Source: Flavobacteriaceae bacterium
GTDB lineage: Bacteria > Bacteroidota > Bacteroidia > Flavobacteriales > Flavobacteriaceae
Assembly: GCA_027082925.1 (NCBI GenBank)
Contig: JALWTD010000018.1
Coordinates: 1-64,000, forward strand
Reading direction: 5' to 3'
DNA length: 64,000 bases
The position numbers were made by a program, and so were the translations under genes. This document shows, in pieces, positions 1-8,177 of the stretch. Under the pieces are notes generated by a model. The model saw only the letters and a program-made list of their open reading frames with translations, made no database searches and was not told the DNA's origin. Every line of letters starts with the position of its first letter. The first letter of the stretch is position 1.

Positions 1-2
1 AC

Positions 3-143
3 TCGCAGTTAGTTTCTAAGAAGACGTATCGTGTAGTGTATGGGAAAGTACAATTAAGTTTAGAGAATCAACCTACAGGCTTATACTTAGCAAAAGTACA
101 TTTAGATGAGCCTGTGAATATTAAAATATTTAAAGGAATATAA
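3..143 (+). CDS. C-terminal end of a secreted protein with a T9SS sorting domain (partial)
   Basis: Only the last 46 codons are in the window; the gene starts to the left. The visible tail has the pattern of a type A C-terminal domain of the type IX secretion system: a PTGLYLAKV turn-strand followed by a last strand, NIKIFKGI, ending at the stop. In Bacteroidota such tails direct proteins through the outer membrane by T9SS and are removed on attachment or release. The catalytic or binding part of the protein cannot be seen, so its function is unknown. A strong hairpin terminator follows 24 bases after the stop. Confidence 0.75.
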   Translation, partial: SQLVSKKTYRVVYGKVQLSLENQPTGLYLAKVHLDEPVNIKIFKGI

Positions 144-167
144 ATTAAGGTAACTTAATTATTCAAA

Positions 168-200
168 AAAGCACTGCATTGTCCTACAATGCAGTGCTTT
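168..200 (+). terminator. Rho-independent terminator after the T9SS-tail gene
   Basis: A perfect 14-bp inverted repeat (168-181 and 187-200) with a 5-base loop, followed by a T-rich run. It ends the transcript of the gene that stops at 143. Confidence 0.85.
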
Positions 201-467
201 TATTTTTAAAGACGCTGCCTCAAGCAGTTTTATATATAGAGGTTATGGAGGTTGCTTTTAAGGATTGATAAGTACCATCATTAACAGTTAAAACCGTATT
301 TATCCTTTAATAGAATCGATTTAGGCATAGAAAAAATAGTAGAAAATAAAAACTACAACTTAGCTAATTTCTTGTCTCTTGAGAGTTCTTTTGAAGAATG
401 ATTTTATATGCTCAGTTGTAGTAGTAACAATATTATTCTAAAATTAGGAAAGAAAGTTATACGCAAT
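201..467. other. Gene-free stretch with a possible decayed coding remnant
   Basis: No intact gene is seen here. One short open stretch on the + strand (303-401) has no start codon but reads like a protein end (for example KIVENKNYNLANF, ending LESSFEE then TGA). It could be the 3' remnant of a lost gene or chance. The rest is AT-rich and shows no repeat or RNA fold that I can support. Confidence 0.3.
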
Positions 468-499
468 AAAAAAAGGCTACCATACGGTAGCCTTTTTTT
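468..499 (-). terminator. Terminator of the TonB receptor/lipoprotein operon
   Basis: A 7-bp GC-containing stem (475-481 with 486-492, loop ATAC) is flanked by A and T runs that extend the pairing. It lies 18 bases beyond the stop of the minus-strand lipoprotein gene and could act in both directions. Confidence 0.85.
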
Positions 500-517
500 T
501 ATATAACAAAGTTATTT

Positions 518-1603
518 TTATTGAAGAACGTAAACGCCTCCGCTTAAGATAACTTTCATACTCCAAACTTCTGCTGTTCCTGTGTAAACGTTATAGTATA
601 CTAGGAATTTTTGACCTTCAGCCATTCCAGGGAAGTTATTTAGAAGAATTGTGTTGATTTTAGCTAATCTAGCTTCAACAGTTTCTTCAGCTCTTCCTGG
701 TCTAACATCAAAGTTGTTATAACGATCGTTACCAACTAAAGCATAATCAGCTGCAGTTAATGTGTACTTGATAGTGTTATCTGGTACCCATCTTGTGCCG
801 TCATGTCCAAATTTAACAGTTTCATTAATGTTATTTGTGTATTTAGTCCAATCTTGACCATCGTAGATATAATATATAACATAACTACCAGTAACACCTC
901 CACCTAAGTATACTTTATACATAATAGCTTCAATATCACCAGGTTGTTTGTTAGCATATCTAAATTTCTCTTTTAAGAAGATAGGAATTTTTAACTCAGC
1001 TTCATCAGAAGAGTTAAAATTTGGATAGCTTTGACCCATTGTGGTGTATTCATCATTTGTGAATCCTTGAATAAATTGCCACTCGTTATTAACATATAGG
1101 AAACCATCATTTAGAGTTCCTGTAACACCTCCACCAAAGTAGTATCTGTATGTTAAAGAAACTAAATCTCTATAAGCTGGGTTAGGATACTTCCAGTTTA
1201 AAAAAGCAATTATTTGTCCCATGTTAGAGAAGTTGTTATAAGTGGCTACACTACCTCCTTGAGCATCGTAATCAGCTGTAGTAACAGTATAAGTGATTAG
1301 GTTTCTCTCAGTATATCTAGGTGCATATACTTTAAAAGTAACTGTTGCTAATGATCCATCTCCCCAAACAGGATATTTATCTGTAAGTAAGTCAGGAATC
1401 ATCGCTTTAGCATCATCAATAGAGCTAAAATTTCCATAGGTTAAGCCTAAGAAACTATAGTCGTCATCGTTCATAGTGAATGATACTTCACCTGTAATAA
1501 TGTCTTGCTGGGCATCTATTTCAGTATAGATATCATTCATTGGGTCACAGGCAGAGGTTAATACCAAGCCTAACACCATAAATAAATAAACTAATTTTTT
1601 CAT
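518..1603 (-). CDS. Repeat-containing lipoprotein, partner of a TonB-dependent receptor
   Basis: A 361-residue lipoprotein of unknown function. The signal peptide ends in a lipobox LTSAC with the acylated Cys at residue 19. The mature part contains four related units of about 52-60 residues (roughly 41-93, 105-157, 180-235 and 280-340). Each has a [FY]T..[DE]Y start, a G..Y.NF motif, an amphipathic segment ending in K[YF]P or similar, and a closing KVY/NVY strand. The start lies 18 bases after the stop of the TonB receptor gene, so the two are co-transcribed. In Bacteroidota, a lipoprotein encoded directly after a SusC-like receptor usually caps it or captures ligand at the cell surface. It does not look like SusD (no TPR fold, too short). 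The ligand is unknown. Confidence 0.75.
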   Translation of the reverse strand: MKKLVYLFMVLGLVLTSACDPMNDIYTEIDAQQDIITGEVSFTMNDDDYSFLGLTYGNFSSIDDAKAMIPDLLTDKYPVWGDGSLATVTFKVYAPRYTERNLITYTVTTADYDAQGGSVATYNNFSNMGQIIAFLNWKYPNPAYRDLVSLTYRYYFGGGVTGTLNDGFLYVNNEWQFIQGFTNDEYTTMGQSYPNFNSSDEAELKIPIFLKEKFRYANKQPGDIEAIMYKVYLGGGVTGSYVIYYIYDGQDWTKYTNNINETVKFGHDGTRWVPDNTIKYTLTAADYALVGNDRYNNFDVRPGRAEETVEARLAKINTILLNNFPGMAEGQKFLVYYNVYTGTAEVWSMKVILSGGVYVLQ

Positions 1604-1621
1604 TTGTATATATTTTTTTAA

Positions 1622-4156
1622 TTAAAATTTAATTTTGGCACTGATGTTAAATGTTCTTCCGTAACCGTACCAAACTAAAGCAGTTTGAGCAGAAGAATCT
1701 GCACCATCAATAGCATCAGAGATATACTCTGTATTGAAAACGTTATTCATTCTTGCAGTAAGAGTAGCGTCAAAACTTCCAAATTTGAATCCGTGTCTGA
1801 TACTTGCATCAAACAATCCAACACTTGGTGCTTTCCAAGCTTGAGGAGCTCCTTGAATACCTCTATCATTTGGATCATACTGAGCGTATAAATCATCGAA
1901 GAAGTTATAATCTACAGTGAAATGAGTTTTTTCCATTAGTTCATAGTCAAAACCAAGAGCTGCTGTAGTTTGAGCTGCGTCAGATACTTTTAAACCATCA
2001 ATATAAAGGCTTACAGTATTTACTAAGTTTTGCTCATCGTCGTATATTTCAACGTTTTCAAGGTTATTAGCCCATTCCCAGTTTCCTAAAGAAAGCATAC
2101 CTGTAAAAGTGAACTTGTCTGAAGGTCTGTATGTGAAGTCAACTTCAACACCTTGGTGTAAAGCGTTTACTCCTGTAATGTTTGCAGTACCAAAGGTTCC
2201 GTCAGGATTTTGGAATGTTCTAATTAAAGTTCTATCGTTCCATTGTGTGCTGTAAAGGTTAATGTTTGCAGCTAATTTATCACCTCTTAATCCGTATCCT
2301 AATTCAACACTAAATATTTTTTGATTTTCAGCATTAACGTTGATATGTTCGTTATCATATCTTAAGAAAACAGCTCCAAATTCTGGTGCTTTTTCAAAGT
2401 ATCCAATGTTTGCGAATACATTTTGAGTTTCTGTAAAGTTGTAGTTAATACCTCCTTTTACACTGTAACCAGCAAAGTTGTATTTGTCAGTTGTTTGTAA
2501 AGGATCAGAATCTAAGTAGTTAAAGTAATCAATTCTTCTGTATGAAGTGTTAGATACTGCTGCTGAGATAAATGTAGAAACATTATCAGTATTGTACTCT
2601 AATTGAGTAAATAAACCTTGCCAACCTACTTCACCATCGTTGTGGTATGCAAATTTATCACCAACACCTAAAGCAACGTTAGGATTGTTTACATCACTAT
2701 TATCTAAGTAGTAGTTACCACCTAATAAGTCTGTAATTTCTCTAAAGTGTTCTCCTGTGTAAGTTCTTAAGTCAATACCTCCAATAAATGATAAGTTATC
2801 ATTTATGTCTGTTTTGAATGTAGATAATAAACCAAACCAGCTGTGGTCATTTCTAGAAGCTCTTAAAATAGCTTCAGAACCTAAGCCTAAAGTACCGTTT
2901 GTTTTGTTAATATTAACAATATAGTCTAAATCCATAGGTTGATCAGAGTTTCCTAATCTTACGTCAAATAAAGAATAGTTTCCGGCTTTTCCACCTCCAC
3001 CTCCTGTACCCCAAGAAGCGTATAAAGCAGTAGATAAGCTTGTTTTATCACTGATTGTCCAGTAGTGATTTAAAGATGTTTGAGATTTGTGATAGAAGTT
3101 ATCTTCTACATGAACAATTTGTCCATTTTTGATTCCCCAATCTGGGTTATATTTAATACCTCTTTCACTATTTCTATAAGTAGAAATTAAACTTCTACTT
3201 TGTCTTTGACCGTGTCTTTGTGGTGCTCCAAATGAAGTTAAAGATAATTTGTGGTTTTCATTAATTTGTTTTGAAATATTCACAAAATAGTTAGCTCCGT
3301 TAAATTCAGTTCCGTCAACATAACCGTCACCAGTTGTTTTAGAAGCAGAAACAGTAACAGCATATCCGTTATCTAATAATCCTGTAGATAAAGTTACACC
3401 GTATTTTTGGTAACCATCATTACCTACTGCAGTGTATACACTTCCACCTTTTGTAACATCGGTAGTTTTAGATAAGATATTTACAGTACCACCAATAGAA
3501 GGTACAGCTACTTTAGAAGCTCCTAAACCTCTTTGTACCTGCATAGCGCTAGTAACGTCAGCTAAACCAGCCCAGTTACTCCAGTATACTCTACCGTTCT
3601 CCATATCATTAACAGGTACCCCGTTAATCATTACAGCAACGTTTTCAGAGTTAAATCCTCTTAAGTTTAATCTACCATCACCGAAACCACCACCAGATTT
3701 AGTAGCATATACTCCAGGAGTAGATTTTAAAATTTCAGGAAATTCTTGAGAACCTAATTTGTTCTCGATAACATCTGCTTTAATTGTAGAAACAGCTACA
3801 GGTGTTTTTCTGTCAATAGCAAAAGAAGTTTGAGTAATTACAATTTCGTCTAATGCTTCTGCAGAAGGTTTTAATGAAATTGTACCAAAATCAGTACTTC
3901 CATTAAAAGCAATTGATTTGCTTTCGTACCCCACGAATGAAACTACAATAGTTCCATTTGCTGCCGAAGTTTCAAAAGTAAAGTTTCCATCAAAATCTGA
4001 TGAAGCTCCTGTTGATGTACCTTTTACAACTACAGAAGATCCAGGTAAAGGTTGGTTTGTTTCATCAACAACCTTACCGGTAAGTTTAGTTTGTGCAAAA
4101 AGGGTAGATGTTGTAATAAACATTGCTACCATTAGCCAATTTTTAAATTTTTTCAT
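1622..4156 (-). CDS. TonB-dependent outer membrane receptor with carboxypeptidase-D-like N-terminal domain
   Basis: 844 residues. A signal peptide ends at LFAQ (about 21). A CarboxypepD-reg-like beta-sandwich follows (about 24-105; GKVVDETNQPLPG and FVGYES are typical). The plug domain spans about 105-235, with LRGF, MINGVPVND and QRGLGASKV motifs. A 22-strand-type barrel runs to the last residue, Phe. It imports a ligand across the outer membrane with energy from TonB-ExbBD. The N-terminal domain is the usual hallmark of Bacteroidota SusC/RagA-related receptors. No SusD gene is adjacent; instead the four-repeat lipoprotein at 518-1603 follows after 18 bases. The substrate cannot be told from sequence. 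Confidence 0.93.
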   Translation of the reverse strand: MKKFKNWLMVAMFITTSTLFAQTKLTGKVVDETNQPLPGSSVVVKGTSTGASSDFDGNFTFETSAANGTIVVSFVGYESKSIAFNGSTDFGTISLKPSAEALDEIVITQTSFAIDRKTPVAVSTIKADVIENKLGSQEFPEILKSTPGVYATKSGGGFGDGRLNLRGFNSENVAVMINGVPVNDMENGRVYWSNWAGLADVTSAMQVQRGLGASKVAVPSIGGTVNILSKTTDVTKGGSVYTAVGNDGYQKYGVTLSTGLLDNGYAVTVSASKTTGDGYVDGTEFNGANYFVNISKQINENHKLSLTSFGAPQRHGQRQSRSLISTYRNSERGIKYNPDWGIKNGQIVHVEDNFYHKSQTSLNHYWTISDKTSLSTALYASWGTGGGGGKAGNYSLFDVRLGNSDQPMDLDYIVNINKTNGTLGLGSEAILRASRNDHSWFGLLSTFKTDINDNLSFIGGIDLRTYTGEHFREITDLLGGNYYLDNSDVNNPNVALGVGDKFAYHNDGEVGWQGLFTQLEYNTDNVSTFISAAVSNTSYRRIDYFNYLDSDPLQTTDKYNFAGYSVKGGINYNFTETQNVFANIGYFEKAPEFGAVFLRYDNEHINVNAENQKIFSVELGYGLRGDKLAANINLYSTQWNDRTLIRTFQNPDGTFGTANITGVNALHQGVEVDFTYRPSDKFTFTGMLSLGNWEWANNLENVEIYDDEQNLVNTVSLYIDGLKVSDAAQTTAALGFDYELMEKTHFTVDYNFFDDLYAQYDPNDRGIQGAPQAWKAPSVGLFDASIRHGFKFGSFDATLTARMNNVFNTEYISDAIDGADSSAQTALVWYGYGRTFNISAKIKF

Positions 4157-4192
4157 TGTTTAATTTTAATTTGAATTAAATGTTTTGCAAAA

Positions 4193-4209
4193 ATGGTAAT
4201 TTTTACCAT
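4193..4209. promoter_or_regulatory. Perfect palindrome upstream of the TonB receptor operon
   Basis: ATGGTAA-ttt-TTACCAT, a perfect 7-bp inverted repeat with a 3-base spacer, lies 37 bases before the receptor start codon, in a region otherwise almost pure A/T. Position and symmetry fit an operator for a dimeric regulator. A hairpin in the leader RNA is the alternative. No perfect TAnnTTTG core is present nearby. Confidence 0.4.
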
Positions 4210-4367
4210 AAGAGCCTTTAATTAATTGTTAAATTTTAACAAAAATTTAAGACTTTAAAAGTAATAAAAAATACCTATAAAACCAGTGTATACCTTTATA
4301 AATATAAACAGTTTTATTAACAGGATGTTAAATAAGATATTTGGTTGCTTTTTTAAAAGTTAAAATA

Positions 4368-5939
4368 TTAGACTTTTTTGTAAATTTTTTGGGCGAGTTC
4401 CTTCCCAAGCTCAACGCCAAATTGGTCGTAGCTATATATATTCCAAATAATTCCTTGAACAAAAATTTTGTGTTCGTAGTAAGCAATAAGGCATCCTAAA
4501 TTTTTTGGGGTTAATTTTTTAATTAAAATGGTTGTGCTTGGCTTATTTCCGTCAAAAACCTTATAAGGGAGTAGGTTTTCTAGATTTTCAAAATTTCCTT
4601 GAATTTTCAAATCTAAGTGGGCTTCTTCTATCGTTTTTCCTTCAGCTAAAGCCTGTGTTTGGGCGTAAAAATTAGCCATTAATTTTGCATGATGCTCTTC
4701 ATTTCCACACAAAGATTCTTTAAATCCTATAAAATCGGCAGGAATTAATTTAGTGCCTTGATGCAACAGTTGCATAAATGCATGTTGAGCATTTGTGCCT
4801 GTGCTTCCCCAAATAATATTACCGGTTTGGTAATCTATTTTATGACCATTTCTATCTACACTTTTACCGTTACTTTCCATAATGGCTTGTTGTAAATATG
4901 GTGCTAATTTAGTTAAGTATTGTGTGTATGGTAAAATAACTTCGGTTTCGGTGTTAAAAAAGTTAGTGTACCATATTCCTATTAAACTTGAAATTACAGG
5001 TGCATTCTCAGTAAATGGAGTGTTTTTAAAATGCATATCCATTTCGTAAGCGCCCACTAATAGGTTTTTAAAGTTTTTAAAACCAATAGCGAGGTTTATT
5101 GAAAGACCAACAGCGCTCCATAATGAAAATCTGCCTCCAACCCAATCCCACATAGGAAATATGTTGTTTTTTGAAATTCCAAAGTTTTGAACAGCGGTTA
5201 AATTTGTAGAGACAGCTACAAAGTGTTTTGAAATATCACTTTCTTTCGCTGTTTGCAAAAACCACTTTTTTATAGTTGTAGCATTGGTTAATGTTTCTTG
5301 AGTGGTAAAAGTTTTAGAAACAATAATAAACAGGGTTGTTTCAGGATTGAGTTTTTTTAGTATCTCTTGGGTATGATCTCCGTCAATATTAGATACAAAA
5401 TGTGTATTTAAATGGTTTTTATAATAGGCTAAAGCTTCAACAACCATATCTGGCCCTAAGTCAGAACCTCCAATACCAATATTCACAATATCGGTTATTT
5501 TTTTATTGGTGTATCCTTTCCAATTTCCAGAGATTACTTTTTCTGAAAAAGATTCCATTTTGGCCAATGTTTCAGAAATTTCAGGAAGAATATTAACACC
5601 ATCAACCACGATGTTCTCTTTAGACTGATTTCTTAGAGCAGTGTGTAATACAGCTCTTTGCTCTGTAACGTTTATTTTTTCTCCGGAAAAGTAGGCGTCA
5701 ATAGCACTTTTTAAATCTACTTCGTTCGATAAATCGATTAAATAAGCTAGCGTTTGTTCTGTGATTCTATTTTTTGAAAAATCGAATTCAAAATCACCAA
5801 CCGAGATACTAAATTTTTCTTTACGATTCTTATCGTTACCAAATAAATGTTTTAAATGAACATTGTTAATTTCAGAAAAATGATCAGTTAATTTTTGCCA
5901 AGCTTTGGTATGTGTAGGATTGTAATTTTTTAAACCCAT
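4368..5939 (-). CDS. pgi: Glucose-6-phosphate isomerase
   Basis: 523 residues, close to the usual 545-550 for the bacterial enzyme. It interconverts glucose 6-phosphate and fructose 6-phosphate in the cytoplasm (glycolysis/gluconeogenesis). The SIS-domain motifs are present: [18 protein letters not shown] for phosphate binding, and the PGI signature around [12 protein letters not shown], with the late [11 protein letters not shown] segment typical of the family. The start lies 20 bases after the stop of the M23 lipoprotein gene, so it is probably transcribed from that gene's promoter. No terminator was recognised after its stop; the next gene downstream is the TonB receptor on the same strand, about 210 bases away. 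Confidence 0.97.
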   Translation of the reverse strand: MGLKNYNPTHTKAWQKLTDHFSEINNVHLKHLFGNDKNRKEKFSISVGDFEFDFSKNRITEQTLAYLIDLSNEVDLKSAIDAYFSGEKINVTEQRAVLHTALRNQSKENIVVDGVNILPEISETLAKMESFSEKVISGNWKGYTNKKITDIVNIGIGGSDLGPDMVVEALAYYKNHLNTHFVSNIDGDHTQEILKKLNPETTLFIIVSKTFTTQETLTNATTIKKWFLQTAKESDISKHFVAVSTNLTAVQNFGISKNNIFPMWDWVGGRFSLWSAVGLSINLAIGFKNFKNLLVGAYEMDMHFKNTPFTENAPVISSLIGIWYTNFFNTETEVILPYTQYLTKLAPYLQQAIMESNGKSVDRNGHKIDYQTGNIIWGSTGTNAQHAFMQLLHQGTKLIPADFIGFKESLCGNEEHHAKLMANFYAQTQALAEGKTIEEAHLDLKIQGNFENLENLLPYKVFDGNKPSTTILIKKLTPKNLGCLIAYYEHKIFVQGIIWNIYSYDQFGVELGKELAQKIYKKV

Positions 5940-5959
5940 GGTTGCGATTTTAAATTATC

Positions 5960-7216
5960 TTAATGTATTTCGTTTGTAGTATCAATAGTGGTGTCAATAT
6001 GATACTCAATGCTGTCTAATTGTTTTTTTAGTGGTTTTATAAACTCAAAAAATAATGGTTTTATGTTTTTGTCCATAGGTTTTGCAGCAGGTAATTTTTG
6101 TTTTAGAGGATCTACCTGTACGCCATTTTTCCAAAAGCGATAACAAACATGAGGACCTGCGGTGTTTCCTGTCATTCCAACATATCCAATTACATCTCCT
6201 TGTTTAACAACATCGCCCACTTTTACGGCTCGTTTACTCATGTGCAGGTATTGGGTGCTGTACGTTCTGTTATGGCGTATTTTCACATAATTCCCATTTC
6301 CTCGTTTGTATCTAGATTCTATGACGGTACCGTTGGCGGTACTCATAATTTCACTACCTATTGGAGCTGCAAAGTCTGTACCTCTATGCGGTCTTACTTT
6401 ATTTCCGTAGTAAGCAATTCTTCTTCTTAGGTTGTACCGAGAAGAAATTCGGCTGAATTTTAACGGTGCTTTTAAAAATTGGCGACGTAAATTTTTAGCT
6501 TCGTCATCAAAATAATCGGGAATATTTAATGTTGAATCGGCAAGAAATTTAAAAGCGTAAAAGGGTTTTCCTCCGTGCTCAAAATAAGCTGCTTTTATTT
6601 CGCCAATACCAACAGGAATGGTATCGTTAATATAAAGTTGTTCGTAAATTAATTTAAACTTGTCGTTTTTCTGAAGTCTAAAAAAATCGATAGTCCATGC
6701 GTAGATATCAGATAGTTCGTAAGCTAAGTACAAGTTTAGTCCTTGGCGATCCATAGCTTCAGAAAGCGAACTTTTTATAATTCCTGAAGCGGTTTTTAGT
6801 ACCGTTTTTACAGGTTTTTTACCGTGATAGGCCGTAATTATAGAATCTTTAAAATCAACTACGGTATATCTAACTTTTGAAGGTTTATAAATAAATACTT
6901 GTGCTTTTTCCGTAGAGTCTTTTTTTGCTAAAATGGTGTATGGCACTCCACTTTTTATCTTTCGTACATTAAAAGTATCTCTTATTTTGTTAACTATTTC
7001 TAAAACTTTAGGGTATTCAATATGGTTTCTGTCTAAGATTTCACTAAAGTTTTCTCCAGGTTTAATAGTGTCGTTTATAACTTTATAATTGTTTAGATTA
7101 AAGCCGTATTCGTATACGTCTTTTTTAACGATAGGTTTAGGGGTAGATGTCGTTTTGGAATCATCTTTACAGGCGAAAACGAGGAGAACAGTTAAAAGAA
7201 AATATATTTTTTTCAA
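5960..7216 (-). CDS. M23 (LytM) family metallopeptidase lipoprotein, atypical zinc site
   Basis: 418 residues. A short signal peptide has lipobox VFAC (Cys at 16). A long N-terminal region contains a LysM/OapA-like part (about 40-110) before the LytM domain (about 260-380). The first zinc motif HxxxD is intact (His277, Asp281), as is YLHMS. The last HxH motif reads HVC (His356, Cys358), so the third zinc ligand is Cys instead of His. Members of this group cut peptidoglycan cross-links or, when the site is degenerate, activate amidases. The protein is expected to be anchored in the envelope. A TAnnTTTG core lies about 40 bases upstream and pgi follows 20 bases downstream. Confidence 0.9.
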   Translation of the reverse strand: MKKIYFLLTVLLVFACKDDSKTTSTPKPIVKKDVYEYGFNLNNYKVINDTIKPGENFSEILDRNHIEYPKVLEIVNKIRDTFNVRKIKSGVPYTILAKKDSTEKAQVFIYKPSKVRYTVVDFKDSIITAYHGKKPVKTVLKTASGIIKSSLSEAMDRQGLNLYLAYELSDIYAWTIDFFRLQKNDKFKLIYEQLYINDTIPVGIGEIKAAYFEHGGKPFYAFKFLADSTLNIPDYFDDEAKNLRRQFLKAPLKFSRISSRYNLRRRIAYYGNKVRPHRGTDFAAPIGSEIMSTANGTVIESRYKRGNGNYVKIRHNRTYSTQYLHMSKRAVKVGDVVKQGDVIGYVGMTGNTAGPHVCYRFWKNGVQVDPLKQKLPAAKPMDKNIKPLFFEFIKPLKKQLDSIEYHIDTTIDTTNEIH

Positions 7217-7258
7217 AAGGTTACTGTATTTTGGTAGTTAAATGGTTAAAATGAAACG

Positions 7259-7266
7259 CAAAAATA
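7259..7266 (-). promoter_or_regulatory. -7 promoter element for the M23 lipoprotein-pgi unit
   Basis: Reads TATTTTTG on the minus strand, matching the Bacteroidota housekeeping -7 consensus TAnnTTTG, 42 bases before the ATG. No good -33 TTG was found at 17-23 bases. Confidence 0.55.
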
Positions 7267-7270
7267 CAAT

Positions 7271-8068
7271 TTAATTGTTAAAAATAATGTTAAAAGGATT
7301 GGCTAATCCTTTGAAAGCATCTAAGTCTGCTCTAAGTGAGCCTACTGCAAGAGAAGCTTTTATTCTGAGAGGAATTTTATTATTGTCGTCACTAATCCAA
7401 ACGGTAACACTTTCTTGTTCTTTAAACACACGTCCTTTTTGTACGATGGGTTTAAATTTTAGAGACTTTATTTTGCCAAATTTTGTTTTAATAATTTCCT
7501 TCCCTATAAACCGAAGCTTGAATGTGTTTATTTCTTGATCAAAAAACATTTTTAGCTCAATTTCTTCACCTATTTTTAACAGGTGAACTTGTTGATTTCT
7601 CAGAAAATACAAGGCAGAGAGCATATCTTGAATATTGCTACTGATAGGATATTTTTTTACAGTGTTGTGTTTGTAGTTTTTAACGGTAGCTTCATTTTTG
7701 TCGTAATCAAAAATGATTTCTTTATTTTTAGTGTAGCCACCTTCATTTATTCTTCTAATAAATCGGTAAGGTTTTAACGATTCTTTATACATAAATGTTT
7801 GATAGTTGTCTTTTACTTTAAAGAATAGACTAATAAGTCCGGTTGATTTTCCTTTACCAATAATGTGGTATGCTTCTTTTCCTTTATTTTTAGTTTCTTT
7901 AACTTCAATAGTTGAATAGCCTGCATTTAAAAAATTACTGTAGCTCATTCTAAATTTTAACCACTCTCCCTTTTTAAAGGCAGGAACTACTTTATTTTCT
8001 TTAGACTGACTGAAAGATGTAAAAAAGAAAAGAGAAAATAGGAATACTAACGTTGTTGACTTTTTCAT
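7271..8068 (-). CDS. DUF3108 domain-containing periplasmic protein
   Basis: 265 residues with a cleavable signal peptide (…FTSFSQ, about residue 20). The sequence fits the DUF3108 family: KKGEWLKFRMSY near the N-terminus, an alternating-strand middle with KVKDNYQTF, and a C-terminal region with VTVWISDDNNKIPLRI. Family members are envelope proteins of unknown role with a probable beta-clamshell fold. The next gene downstream is the M23 lipoprotein on the same strand (55 bases), which has its own promoter core. The gene has its own -7 element 46 bases upstream. Confidence 0.85.
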   Translation of the reverse strand: MKKSTTLVFLFSLFFFTSFSQSKENKVVPAFKKGEWLKFRMSYSNFLNAGYSTIEVKETKNKGKEAYHIIGKGKSTGLISLFFKVKDNYQTFMYKESLKPYRFIRRINEGGYTKNKEIIFDYDKNEATVKNYKHNTVKKYPISSNIQDMLSALYFLRNQQVHLLKIGEEIELKMFFDQEINTFKLRFIGKEIIKTKFGKIKSLKFKPIVQKGRVFKEQESVTVWISDDNNKIPLRIKASLAVGSLRADLDAFKGLANPFNIIFNN

Positions 8069-8113
8069 TTAATTAGATAGTAAAATTCTTTTTGTAAAAT
8101 ACAAAGACTATTC

Positions 8114-8121
8114 CAAAAATA
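8114..8121 (-). promoter_or_regulatory. -7 promoter element for the DUF3108 gene
   Basis: Minus-strand TATTTTTG matching TAnnTTTG, just downstream of the hppD terminator. Confidence 0.5.
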
Positions 8122-8155
8122 TAAAAAGCTCAACACATAAGTGCTAAGCTTTTTA
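8122..8155 (-). terminator. Terminator of the hmgA-hppD operon
   Basis: A 9-bp A/T-ended stem (8122-8130 with 8147-8155) encloses a smaller CAC/GTG pairing with loop ATAA. On the minus strand it ends in a T run, 23 bases after the hppD stop. Confidence 0.7.
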
Positions 8156-8177
8156 AAAATATTATATTTTATTGTTT

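Noticed and set aside
1622-4156. SusC/SusD pair with the downstream lipoprotein as SusD
   Set aside because: The lipoprotein is 361 residues, beta-rich and repetitive, without the helical TPR scaffold of SusD.
3432-4163. Plus-strand frames opposite the TonB receptor
   Set aside because: Antisense of the plug and N-terminal domains; amino-acid composition follows from the coding strand.
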